Notes: a model not told the origin generated them from the letters alone. Counted from the first letter of the stretch, positions 36,605 to 44,644 are shown. The stretch: 64,000 nt of DNA from Treponema sp. (GCA_016288205.1 JAEEYO010000059.1:62001-126000); one strand, 5' to 3'. Numbers and translations: made by a program.

Positions 36605-36742
36605 AAAAATGCCGAATGAAATACCGCAAAAATACCGAACGAAATACCGCAAAAACACCGAATGAAATACCGCAAAAATGCCGAACAAAATACCGCAAAA
36701 GTACCGAACGATATTGCACAAAAATGCCGAATGGTATAGAAT
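36605..36742 (+). repeat. Six tandem copies of a 23-bp repeat upstream of the DUF4143 ATPase
   Basis: Copies start at 36605, 36628, 36651, 36674, 36697 and 36720. The unit begins AAAAATGCCGAATGAA and ends ATACCGC. The first four copies are nearly identical; copies 5 and 6 have diverged into a promoter (next entry). No spacers are present, so this is not a CRISPR array. Copy number may vary. Confidence 0.92.
36714..36742 (+). promoter_or_regulatory. Promoter embedded in the last two 23-bp repeat copies
   Basis: TTGCAC (36714-36719, copy 5), 17-base spacer, TAGAAT (36737-36742, copy 6). The ATG is 15 bases after the -10, with GAGGG at 36749-36753 as ribosome site, so the leader is very short. 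Confidence 0.5.
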
Positions 36743-36757
36743 GAAAATGAGGGTAAA

Positions 36758-38044
36758 ATGGAATATAGACGACGATTACAGGATGATGAATTGAAATTTC
36801 GCTTGGAATGCAGCGGCGCGGTGCTGATTGAGGGGCCAAAATGGAGCGGAAAAACAACGTTTGCGGAACATCATGCAAAAAGCATACTGAAAATGCAGGA
36901 TCCGGACAAAAGACAAGGCTATCTTCAAACTGCGGCGACAAAACCTTCCCTGCTCCTTGCGGGCGAAACTCCCCGGCTTATTGACGAATGGCAGGAGGCT
37001 CCTGTCCTTTGGGATGCGGTCAGAGTTTCCGTTGACAGCAGAAATGAGACCGGACTATACATACTTACAGGCTCAAATTCCGTTGACAGATCCAAAATAA
37101 GTCACTCTGGAACAGGAAGAATTTCAAGGCTAAGGCTTGAGACAATGAGTCTTTTTGAAACCGGAGAGTCAAACGGCAAAGTTTCCCTTGCAGAATTGTT
37201 CAAAAACCCGGAGATGGAAATTGAGGCGAAATCAGATCTGGAAATAGAACAGATAATTTTCGCATCATGCAGAGGCGGTTGGCCAGGATTCCTCTCACGA
37301 AAAAGCGACCGGGCAAAACTTCGAATTGCAAGAGACTACATCGACAGCGTATGCGAGACGGATATTTCTACGGTAGACGGAATAAAACGGAATCCAACTT
37401 GGGCATCCCAGATTTTACGCTCATACGCACGCAACATCTCTACTCTGGCAAAGACGAGCAACATTCTTAAAGATGTCGTTTCAGCTTCCGAGTCCATTTC
37501 ACAAGACACCCTCTCCTCGTATATCCAGGCATTTGAAAAACTGTTCATCATCCAAGACATTGAGGCGTGGTGCCCTTCAATCAGGTCAGCGACGGCAATC
37601 AGATCCGGTAAAAAAAGAGGATTCTGCGATCCTTCCATAGCGGTTGCGGCATTGGGACTGGAGCCGGATTACTACATGACAGATTTACGGTCCTTCGGTT
37701 TTGTGTTTGAGAGCCTGTGCATGAGGGATTTGCGCGCATACAGTACAAAATACGGCGGAAAAATCTCGTATTACCATGACCGATATGATCTTGAGGCAGA
37801 CTGCGTGCTGCATCTTCGCGACGGAAAATATGCGATCATCGAGTTCAAGCTTGGAAGCCATGAGATTGAAGAAGCAAGCCAGCATTTATTGGAGCTAAAA
37901 CATCTGATTCAGAATCACAATGAAAAAAACGCAGCTCAAAAAATTCGGGAACCAGATGTCCTGATGGTAGTCACCGGAGGCGAATTCGCATACAGACGGA
38001 AAGACGGGGTGTTTGTGGTACCGCTTGGATGCCTTTGTGAATGA
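36758..38044 (+). CDS. AAA+ ATPase with C-terminal DUF4143-like domain
   Basis: 428 residues. Walker A GPKWSGKTT (about 26-34), Walker B-like RLIDEWQ, the sensor LTGSNSVD, a winged-helix middle part, then a DUF4143-type C-terminal domain with the nuclease-like pattern LEADCVL and YAIIEFKLG (Asp/Glu-x-Lys arrangement). This family of ATPases is widespread, often single and horizontally transferred; its function is poorly known. It stands alone between two minus-strand operons and follows tandem repeats, consistent with an accessory gene. Confidence 0.88.
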   Translation: MEYRRRLQDDELKFRLECSGAVLIEGPKWSGKTTFAEHHAKSILKMQDPDKRQGYLQTAATKPSLLLAGETPRLIDEWQEAPVLWDAVRVSVDSRNETGLYILTGSNSVDRSKISHSGTGRISRLRLETMSLFETGESNGKVSLAELFKNPEMEIEAKSDLEIEQIIFASCRGGWPGFLSRKSDRAKLRIARDYIDSVCETDISTVDGIKRNPTWASQILRSYARNISTLAKTSNILKDVVSASESISQDTLSSYIQAFEKLFIIQDIEAWCPSIRSATAIRSGKKRGFCDPSIAVAALGLEPDYYMTDLRSFGFVFESLCMRDLRAYSTKYGGKISYYHDRYDLEADCVLHLRDGKYAIIEFKLGSHEIEEASQHLLELKHLIQNHNEKNAAQKIREPDVLMVVTGGEFAYRRKDGVFVVPLGCLCE

Positions 38045-38073
38045 AGAGACCCAAGGGTACCTTTTTGCCTTGA

Positions 38074-39714
38074 CTAGAAGCGGATTTTTTTGTCCGTGCC
38101 GGCGTAATATTCCTTTCTGAGGGATTTCACGTGGTCGTCCTTCAGGTAGTCGTCGAAATTCATCATGCGGTCGATTATTCCCTTGGGGGTAATTTCGATT
38201 ATGCGGTTCGCAATGGTGCTGATGAACTCATGGTCGTGACTTGAGAAAAGAACCACGCCGTTAAAACGCACGAGGCCCTGGTTCAAGCTTTCAATGCTCT
38301 CAAGGTCAAGGTGATTGGTGGGATCGTCCAAAATCAGGACATTCGCGCCGGAAAGCATCATCTTGCTGAGCATACAACGGACTTTTTCACCTCCAGAAAG
38401 GACTTTAACAGGTTTCAAGCCCTCGTCGCCGGAAAAGAGCATCCTTCCCAAAAATCCGCGGACGTAGGAATCATCCTGCTCCTTGGAATACTGCTTGAGC
38501 CATTCAGTAATGTTCAGGTCGTTGCTGAAATAATTGCTGTTGTCGCGCGCCATGTAAGTGTGCTTGGTAGTCTGACCCCAGTTGATTGTGGCTCCCTCGC
38601 ATTTTTCAACTCCGTCCACAATGTCAAAGAACGAGGTGATTGAGTTATGCTCCATACCGACGAAAGCGACCTTTTCGCCCGGGTGAATCGTGATTGAAAA
38701 ATCATTCAGAAGAACATTGCCCTCGGAATCCTTTGAGTTCAGATGCTCGGCGGTAAGGACGAAGTTTCCAATCTCACGCTCGCTCTGGAACTGCACGTAC
38801 GGGAATTTTCTGCTTGTAACAGGCAACTCCTCCAGCTCCAGCTTTTCAAGAACCTTCTTTCGGCTCGATGCCTGTCCCGCCTTGGAGACATTGGACGCAA
38901 AACGCTGGATAAAAGTCTTGAGCTCGGCCATCTTGTCCTCACGCTTTTTCTGCTGGTCCTTGGCCTGCTTCTGCATAATCTGGCTCATCTGATACCAGAA
39001 ATCGTAGTTACCCGTGAACTGGGTAATCTTTCCGTAATCAATGTCGCATATATAGGTACAAATCGCATTCAGGAAGTGGCGGTCGTGGCTTACGACAATC
39101 ACGCAGTTCTCGAATTCAATCAGGAAGTCCTCAAGCCATGCGATGCTCTCCAAATCAAGACCGTTCGTAGGCTCGTCCAAAAGCAGGATGTCGGGATTGC
39201 CGAAAAGTGCCTGCGCCAAAAGAACACGAACCTTCTGTCCTTCGTCAAGGTCGCTCATCATGCGGTCGTGGAATTCTTCCTCAAGACCCAGACCCGAAAG
39301 CATCTGCTCAATCTGATTCTCCGCCTCATATCCGCCGAGCTCACCGAACTCAGCTTCCATCTCCGCCGCCTTGATTCCATCCTCCTCGGAAAAATCAGGC
39401 TTCTCGTAGATTGCGTCCTTTTCCTTTCCCAGATTGTAAAGCTTGGGATATCCCATCATCACGGTCTCTTTCACCGAGTACTCATCGAAAGCGAAGTGGT
39501 CCTGGCTCAACTTTGCCATGCGCTCGCCGGGGGTTATGCTCACCTGTCCCGAGTCAAAATCCTGCTCGCCCGAAAGCACTTTGAGGAAGGTTGATTTTCC
39601 CGCTCCGTTCGCTCCGATTATTCCGTAGCAGTTGCCCTTTATGAACTTGAGGTTCACGTCCTTGAAAAGGGGCTTCTCGCTAAATTTCAATGTCAAATCT
39701 GATACTGACAGCAT
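38074..39714 (-). CDS. ABC-F family ATPase (YbiT-like)
   Basis: A soluble protein with two ABC domains and no membrane part, as in translation factors of the ABC-F group that act at the ribosomal E site. First domain: Walker A GANGAGKST (about 34-42), degenerate signature DLDEGQKVR, Walker B LLLDEPTNGLDL; second domain has signature LSGGEK and LILDDPTNHLDL. The linker between them is lysine- and glutamine-rich. 546 residues, normal for YbiT/EttA relatives. AGGAG lies 8 bases before the ATG. The intergenic upstream has three hairpins. Confidence 0.93.
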   Translation of the reverse strand: MLSVSDLTLKFSEKPLFKDVNLKFIKGNCYGIIGANGAGKSTFLKVLSGEQDFDSGQVSITPGERMAKLSQDHFAFDEYSVKETVMMGYPKLYNLGKEKDAIYEKPDFSEEDGIKAAEMEAEFGELGGYEAENQIEQMLSGLGLEEEFHDRMMSDLDEGQKVRVLLAQALFGNPDILLLDEPTNGLDLESIAWLEDFLIEFENCVIVVSHDRHFLNAICTYICDIDYGKITQFTGNYDFWYQMSQIMQKQAKDQQKKREDKMAELKTFIQRFASNVSKAGQASSRKKVLEKLELEELPVTSRKFPYVQFQSEREIGNFVLTAEHLNSKDSEGNVLLNDFSITIHPGEKVAFVGMEHNSITSFFDIVDGVEKCEGATINWGQTTKHTYMARDNSNYFSNDLNITEWLKQYSKEQDDSYVRGFLGRMLFSGDEGLKPVKVLSGGEKVRCMLSKMMLSGANVLILDDPTNHLDLESIESLNQGLVRFNGVVLFSSHDHEFISTIANRIIEITPKGIIDRMMNFDDYLKDDHVKSLRKEYYAGTDKKIRF

Positions 39715-39738
39715 TTAAAAATCTCCTGTTATATGGGA

Positions 39739-39862
39739 ACCTCTAAAAACTTCAGTTTTTAGAGGTAACTCTGAAAATGCGATGTTTAAAAGCCCGCAAT
39801 TTCGGGCTTTTAAACTCGGCAGCATCTCTAAAAAGTCATTGGAAATGAGTTTTTAGAGATGC
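39739..39862 (-). terminator. Three consecutive hairpins between the DEAD-box and ABC-F genes
   Basis: Hairpin 1: 39739-39750 with 39755-39766 (arms ACCTCTAAAAAC/GTTTTTAGAGGT, 4-base loop). Hairpin 2: 39784-39796 with 39803-39815 (GTTTAAAAGCCCG and its complement, 6-base loop). Hairpin 3: 39822-39834 with 39850-39862 (GCATCTCTAAAAA and complement, extended by TCATT/AATGA inside). Hairpins 1 and 3 share the CTCTAAAAA arm. At least one should terminate the helicase mRNA; the arrangement also forms a structured leader for ABC-F. Confidence 0.75.
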
Positions 39863-39865
39863 CAT

Positions 39866-41566
39866 TTATCTTTTCTTTGAGAAAAGTGACTTGAGTGCGG
39901 AAAGGAATCCCTTCTTTGCGGGAGTCTTCTGAATCTGTCTTCCAGCGTCATTTCTCTTTGCCGTTTTTCCCTTCTGAGCAGATTTTGCCGGGCTTGTATT
40001 TTTTGCGGAAGATTTTGCTCCCTGCCTTGATTTTCCCGTCTGCTGATTTTTCTTTGAGCCGTGTTTTTTGGAAGAGCCCGACTGATTTCCAGACTTCTTC
40101 ACGGAATCGTTTTCTCCCTTGGCGGAATATGACGACGCACCGTAACGCTCCTTGTAAAGCTTCATCCTTTCGTCGGTGGACATTGTCGCGAGCATGGCCT
40201 CTTCCTCGGCATTAAACACACGACGGTCACGCTTGTATTCCTTGGATGCGGCTTCGTTCCTTGAAGAATAGCGTCCCTTTCCGCGGGATGATTTTTTTCC
40301 TCCGCCATTTCTTCCGCCACGACGGGACTCACGTGCCTCATACTCACGCTGCTTTTTTCTTCCGTACTCGCTCTTGTCCCTGTAATCCTCGTGATAGCTT
40401 TCCGTCCTGATGTAAACGCCCGCGCTCTTGTCCTCGGCAAAAAGACTTTCGTCCGCAACCTGGGAAGGAATCTGTTTTTCAATGTATCGCTCGATTGGTG
40501 GGAGTGAGTAAACATCCTGCTCGGAACAGAAAGTGTATGCCTTACCGGATTTTCCAGCCCTTGCCGTTCGACCGATTCTGTGCACATAATTCTCGGCCTC
40601 GTTCGGAAGGTCGTAGTTGATTACCATCGCAAGGTCGTTAACGTCAATGCCACGCGCGGCCACATCGGTTGCGACAAGGCACTTCACTTTTCCTTCCTTA
40701 AAGGAGTCCATGATTTTCTGTCGCTGCTTCTGGGGCAAATCCCCGATGATGTACTCGCTCTCAATGCCGTTTCGGTTGAGTCTTTTTGAGACCACCTCGG
40801 AGGTACGCTTCGTGTTGCAGAAAATAATCAGGCTCTCAGGATTTTCCTTGCTGATAAGTCCGAGCAGGAGCTTCATCTTGTCGTCGCTTGAGACATGGTA
40901 AAGCACCTGGTCAATCTCATCCACGGTGATGTTTTCCGCCTCAATGGTGATTTCCGCCGGGTTCCTCGTGTACTCCCACGCAAGATTTTTCACATAAGAG
41001 TTAAGCGTGGCACTGAAAAGCATGGTCTGTCTTTTTTCCGCAACAGGGAGCACTTTTATCAGCTCGCGCAAGTCCGGATAGAAGCCCATGTCGAACATGC
41101 GGTCCGCCTCGTCAATGCAGAGGAAGGCAACCGAGCTCAAGTCCATCTGGCCGCCCTTGTTCAAATCAATGACGCGTCCGGGAGTACCAATCATGATGTC
41201 GCAGCCTTTTTTAAGGAAGGAAATCTGCTTGTCGTAGCCCACTCCGCCGTAGAAACTTCCGCACTTGAGCTTTGTAAAGGCACATAGCTTTTCCGCCTCT
41301 TCCTGCACCTGCACCGCAAGCTCCCTCGTGGGAACCATAATCAGGGCTTTTTTACCAGCCACCTCTCCCCGCGAAAGGAGCTCCTGAATGATTGAAACAA
41401 GGTAAGCCGCCGTCTTACCAGTACCGGTCTGTGACTGAACGTACAAGTCACGTCCTTCAAGGGAATTCTGCAAAACCTGTTCCTGAACCGGTGTGCAAGT
41501 GACATATCCGGCCCCCGCGATTCCCTGTTGCAGCTGATCCTGCAAAGCAAATTCTGTGAAATTCAT
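39866..41566 (-). CDS. DEAD-box RNA helicase
   Basis: 566 residues. N-terminal helicase core: SQTGTGKTAAY (Walker A, about 45-55), PTRELA, TPGR, the DEAD box in CIDEADRMFDMGF, SAT, then ARGID and HRIGRTARAG of the C-terminal lobe. The last 150 residues are a basic, Arg/Lys/Ser/Gly-rich tail typical of RNA-binding extensions in RhlE/CshA-type helicases active in RNA turnover and ribosome assembly at low temperature. AGGA precedes the ATG. A leader of about 85 bases with a hairpin lies upstream. Confidence 0.94.
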   Translation of the reverse strand: MNFTEFALQDQLQQGIAGAGYVTCTPVQEQVLQNSLEGRDLYVQSQTGTGKTAAYLVSIIQELLSRGEVAGKKALIMVPTRELAVQVQEEAEKLCAFTKLKCGSFYGGVGYDKQISFLKKGCDIMIGTPGRVIDLNKGGQMDLSSVAFLCIDEADRMFDMGFYPDLRELIKVLPVAEKRQTMLFSATLNSYVKNLAWEYTRNPAEITIEAENITVDEIDQVLYHVSSDDKMKLLLGLISKENPESLIIFCNTKRTSEVVSKRLNRNGIESEYIIGDLPQKQRQKIMDSFKEGKVKCLVATDVAARGIDVNDLAMVINYDLPNEAENYVHRIGRTARAGKSGKAYTFCSEQDVYSLPPIERYIEKQIPSQVADESLFAEDKSAGVYIRTESYHEDYRDKSEYGRKKQREYEARESRRGGRNGGGKKSSRGKGRYSSRNEAASKEYKRDRRVFNAEEEAMLATMSTDERMKLYKERYGASSYSAKGENDSVKKSGNQSGSSKKHGSKKNQQTGKSRQGAKSSAKNTSPAKSAQKGKTAKRNDAGRQIQKTPAKKGFLSALKSLFSKKR

Positions 41567-41664
41567 CGCAATTCCTGTGGCTCCCCTCTCATTGCCGGGA
41601 ACCTCGTATATTTTATGCCGCCATAAAAACGGCCCTTATCGGCAAATAAACCACAGTGATTATA
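41567..41664 (-). promoter_or_regulatory. Promoter and structured leader of the DEAD-box gene
   Basis: A perfect TATAAT (41664-41659, minus strand) without a good -35, followed by a leader of about 85 bases that contains a hairpin at 41620-41643 (GCCATAA with TTATCGGC, one bulge). Long structured leaders are common on cold-induced helicase mRNAs; regulation is inference. Confidence 0.45.
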
Positions 41665-41687
41665 TCATTTTAATCTGAAAATGTATA

Positions 41688-41707
41688 GGGTCATAAAGCA
41701 AATATAT
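41688..41707. repeat. Direct repeat, left copy
   Basis: GGGTCATAAAGCAAATATAT; 19 of 20 bases identical to 42060-42079. The two copies bracket the structured element at 41706-42012. Confidence 0.85.
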
Positions 41708-42012
41708 AAGGCAAGTGCAAATCTAAATTAAACTTGGGAAACACAAATCTAAATGAGGAAACGCTTCCATTTGCGGTGGGAACTGTGCCAAAAAATGCTA
41801 AAATGCACTCCCATCGAAGTCTGCCCCACAACAACGGCTCGTTTGAAGCTACGCTACGAATACCGCGCTACGCTTGTGCAGATGTTGTTGCATGTCAGCC
41901 TCCGATTCCGCACATTTTAGCATTATGTTAAAGACAAAAACCCCACCTCCATTACAGCGTTTCCTCAATCAACATTAGGTTTCCCATGTAAAAGTTATGG
42001 CACTTGCCTTAT
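41706..42012. repeat. About 305-bp imperfect inverted repeat, structured non-coding element
   Basis: Seven complementary blocks occur in the same nested order: 41706-41718 with 42000-42012 (ATAAGGCAAGTGC), 41735-41742 with 41979-41986 (TGGGAAAC), 41754-41765 with 41956-41967 (TGAGGAAACGCT), 41775-41780 with 41942-41947 (GGTGGG), 41795-41805 with 41913-41923 (ATGCTAAAATG) and 41829-41835 with 41884-41890 (CAACAAC), around a centre with two GCTACGC words. No coding frame is supported. This fills the only gene-free stretch over 300 bases in the window (41567-42167). It could be a structured RNA, a folded recombination site or a MITE-like remnant. Confidence 0.8.
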
Positions 42013-42059
42013 GCATGTTCTTTCACCATCATGTTTTAGATTAATACAAATTAACGACA

Positions 42060-42079
42060 GGGGCATAAAGCAAATATAT
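42060..42079. repeat. Direct repeat, right copy
   Basis: GGGGCATAAAGCAAATATAT, partner of 41688-41707, 372 bp apart. Lies between the structured element and the restriction-modification locus. Confidence 0.85.
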
Positions 42080-42167
42080 GAAAAGCATAAATCAAAAATA
42101 CTTCCCAAAAAATGTACTATAGAATTCATTTTTTTTTCGTTGAGCCTAAACCGGCGAAAAATATTCC

Positions 42168-42418
42168 TTACTTCTCCATTTCTTTTATGTAGTCTATGAA
42201 CTTTTTTATAGTCCAAATATCGCTTTGAAACTTTTTAGGGTATGTTTTTATATACTTTTCAGGAACAACCAAAACAACTTTTTCACTTTTCATTTCTTCT
42301 AATTGGGCAGAAGAAATTCCCTGCTGAAGTGTACACAAGAATTTATTTTTAGAGCGTAATCTGTCAGCTTCATTCAATACTTGCGCCAACGGTCTTTGCA
42401 GGCTACCTTACGCCACAT
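42168..42418 (-). pseudogene. Remnant of an EcoRII-type restriction endonuclease (C-terminus, frameshifted)
   Basis: Read from ATG 42418, the frame gives MWRKVACKDRWR and then hits a stop; one frame over, the sequence continues QVLNEADRLRSKNKFLCTLQ and LVVPEKYIKTYPK to a natural C-terminus at 42168. The pattern CKDRWRQVLNEADR...TLQQGIS...VVPE is the conserved end of EcoRII-type endonucleases (recalled family pattern). Joining the two frames needs one extra C in the run at about 42387-42392. The N-terminal part with most of the enzyme is absent. The neighbouring methyltransferase is of the matching Dcm/M.EcoRII type. Confidence 0.75.
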
Positions 42419-42421
42419 AAC

Positions 42422-42622
42422 TTAAAACTCCTCTTCCATAGCATCATTTTCATCTACAAATATTGTCTGCTCTTTTCCACAGCAAATTGTTAATACTTCA
42501 TAATTTATATCTGGATAACCAACTCCTGCATAATTGACGAACTTGATTTTAGCATGATGTGTACATTGTTCAATATCGCAATACCAAAAAATTGTATCAC
42601 CTATCTTAAATCTTGACTCCAT
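42422..42622 (-). CDS. Small protein of the restriction-modification locus, unknown
   Basis: 66 residues (MESRFKIGDTIFWYC start), predicted beta-rich with three Cys, one His-His and an acidic tail. No family recognised. It lies 10 bases after the HNH nuclease gene and just before the endonuclease remnant, all on the minus strand. Base composition is AT-rich like the rest of this locus, unlike the flanking housekeeping genes. Confidence 0.55.
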   Translation of the reverse strand: MESRFKIGDTIFWYCDIEQCTHHAKIKFVNYAGVGYPDINYEVLTICCGKEQTIFVDENDAMEEEF

Positions 42623-42632
42623 AACAACCTTC

Positions 42633-43403
42633 TTACCTTTTAAATATATAATCTCTGTGCCATTCTAAGAATTTGGTGTTGATATTATATTTTATTGGTT
42701 CAATCAGTTTTTTGTCCTCAATTGGTGCAAAATAAGCAGAATAGTATTCTTTTTCAATATTTGATTTTAACTTTGTTGATAACAAAACTTTTCTGTCATT
42801 TGAAAAACTTATGAGTCCAATATCAAAAGCTTTATCATATAATGATGATAAACATATTCCATTTTCCGGGTTTAATCGTTCTTTTTCATTTTCTGACCAT
42901 GGAATAATATGACTTGCAACTAAAAGTTCTGGCAAATCTATTCCTGTCAATGCACATTTACAGTCATAATTAGCAAGAACAATTTGACGAAATACATTTT
43001 GGTTGACACGTGTTTTTACTTGACGTATTTTTGTTTCGCCAGTTAGCCCCTGTGGAATATCTTCTATTACAGCCTCATACTTTTTTTCAATTGTTGTTCC
43101 TTCTTTAAGAGCAAGAATTCTTTCACTTTCGAAAAGCAGTTTTTCTCTATCATTAATAAATTCATTCCAGTATTCTTCACACTTTTTCCCACCATGACTC
43201 ATACCTGATATACCACGTTTTTTCAAAATCGGGTCAAAGGAAGCAAAGTTAACCAACCTAAGAGCAACTGCATTTGGTGTACGTCCTATGATTTTTGCCA
43301 TGTGAATGACATCTGGATTTTTTGCATCCATTTTTCCAAAAGACATTTTCAAATATAAATTAAGTACTAATATCATTTCTTCCCTTGTCCAAAGGTCTCT
43401 CAT
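42633..43403 (-). CDS. HNH endonuclease of the restriction-modification locus
   Basis: 256 residues. The C-terminal half carries an HNH nuclease core: YDCKCALTGIDLPELLVASHIIPW, then LNPENGICLSSLYDKAFDIGLI, with the catalytic His in ASHI, the Asn in NPENG and the final metal-binding Asp/His position in YDKAFD. The N-terminal part (WTREEMILVLNLYLKM) is a putative DNA-binding helical region. Such proteins commonly accompany cytosine methyltransferases as restriction enzymes. It starts 11 bases after the methyltransferase stop, so it probably is the active nuclease of this locus, with the EcoRII-like gene lost. Confidence 0.82.
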   Translation of the reverse strand: MRDLWTREEMILVLNLYLKMSFGKMDAKNPDVIHMAKIIGRTPNAVALRLVNFASFDPILKKRGISGMSHGGKKCEEYWNEFINDREKLLFESERILALKEGTTIEKKYEAVIEDIPQGLTGETKIRQVKTRVNQNVFRQIVLANYDCKCALTGIDLPELLVASHIIPWSENEKERLNPENGICLSSLYDKAFDIGLISFSNDRKVLLSTKLKSNIEKEYYSAYFAPIEDKKLIEPIKYNINTKFLEWHRDYIFKR

Positions 43404-43414
43404 TGTTTTACCCC

Positions 43415-44644
43415 TTATAAGTATGATTTAATAAATTTTGCAACAGCACAATGCAGAGGAACTACACTTGAATTAGCAAATAATATGTATGCCCTTGTAT
43501 CTGAAACAGGAATTATATAATCGTCAGGATACCCCATTAGTCTTGCACATTCTCGCGGGGTTAATCTACGAGGATTCCTATTTTCGCCTTGATAGACTAA
43601 AATTTCTGAGCCATCTTTGTAGTATCTGGCTGAAAGAGTTCTTGCTATATCATCTGGCTTTACCAACCCATATCCGAAACCGTTTCCCATTGAACGATGT
43701 TTTTGTGCATAAGCCTGCAAATAAGCCCACAGATTGTCAGTTAAGGTATATTTATCTAAAACTTTATTGTTTACAAAATCGAAATATTTATCTCCGTCTT
43801 GTATTAATTTTGGTTCCGTTCCATCTGTTTTATGCAGGATAGTTGATAGTTTTATTTCTCCTTTTGGAGGAAGCACCATATCATCCAACGAAAATTTTAT
43901 TTTATCTCGGAAACCTACAATTACGATTCTTTCTCTGTGTTGAGGAACCCAACACTGACCGTCAATTATTTTGTAATCACAAGTATAGCCTAGGTCTTTT
44001 GTAAGAGTTTCCCAAATCACTTCAAAAGTATGCCCTTTGTCATGGGATTTTAGGTTTTTAACATTTTCCAGAACAAAAACTTTCGGCTGTTTTTCTTTTA
44101 TGATTCTTGCAACATCAAAAAATAAAGTACCCTGTGTTTTATCTTCAAAACCTGTCGGTCTTCCCAATGACTTCTTTTTTGAAACGCCTGCAATAGAAAA
44201 CGGCTGACATGGGAAACCTGCTAGAAGTACATCGTGGTCGGGAATATCCGCCGTATTTACTTTTGTTATGTCACCATTAATCTGATGTTTTGAAGGATAG
44301 TTGTTGCTGTAAGTCTTTTGCGCATATTCATCCCATTCAGAAGTATAAAGGCATTTTCCACCAGCCTGTTCGAAGCCTTTGCGGATCCCCCCTATTCCTG
44401 CAAACAAATCAATGAATGTAAAATCTCCCTGTCTGTCATCATTGTCTTGTGCGGAAATTTTGCGCGAAAGCATATTTACAAGTCTGTCGGCTATAAAACT
44501 CTTTGGCTCAACACTACCATTCATCCATCGATGAATGGTACTTTGGTTTACTTGAAATTCCGTCGCAATATCTGCAATTGAATAAAGCTGTGAAACTTGT
44601 GAAAGCAATTCTGATATTGAGCCTTGAAAGAATGGTTGTTGCAT
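43415..44644 (-). CDS. dcm: DNA (cytosine-5) methyltransferase, Dcm/M.EcoRII type, with N-terminal HTH
   Basis: Methylates cytosine in DNA. I start at ATG 44644 because GGAGG is 5 bases upstream (409 residues); an ATG at 44710 exists. An N-terminal helix-turn-helix (IADIATEFQVNQSTIHRWMN) precedes the catalytic domain, as in M.EcoRII-type enzymes that repress their own gene. Motifs: FIDLFAGIGGIRKGF (I), GFPCQPFSIAG (IV, catalytic Cys), VLENVKNLKSHDKG (VI), PQHRERI (VIII), RRLTPRECARLMG (IX). Blocks such as GNGFGYG and LSARYYKDG closely follow E. coli Dcm, so CCWGG is the predicted site. Motif X reads FANSSVVP where FGNSVVVP is usual. Confidence 0.9.
   Translation of the reverse strand: MQQPFFQGSISELLSQVSQLYSIADIATEFQVNQSTIHRWMNGSVEPKSFIADRLVNMLSRKISAQDNDDRQGDFTFIDLFAGIGGIRKGFEQAGGKCLYTSEWDEYAQKTYSNNYPSKHQINGDITKVNTADIPDHDVLLAGFPCQPFSIAGVSKKKSLGRPTGFEDKTQGTLFFDVARIIKEKQPKVFVLENVKNLKSHDKGHTFEVIWETLTKDLGYTCDYKIIDGQCWVPQHRERIVIVGFRDKIKFSLDDMVLPPKGEIKLSTILHKTDGTEPKLIQDGDKYFDFVNNKVLDKYTLTDNLWAYLQAYAQKHRSMGNGFGYGLVKPDDIARTLSARYYKDGSEILVYQGENRNPRRLTPRECARLMGYPDDYIIPVSDTRAYILFANSSVVPLHCAVAKFIKSYL

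Noticed and set aside
36605-36742. CRISPR array
   Set aside because: The 23-bp units are contiguous with no spacers, and no cas gene is present.
41829-41890. Bona fide integron attC site
   Set aside because: The inverted geometry is suggestive, but R boxes RYYYAAC/GTTRRRY are not matched and no integrase is seen; kept only as a hypothesis for the larger element.
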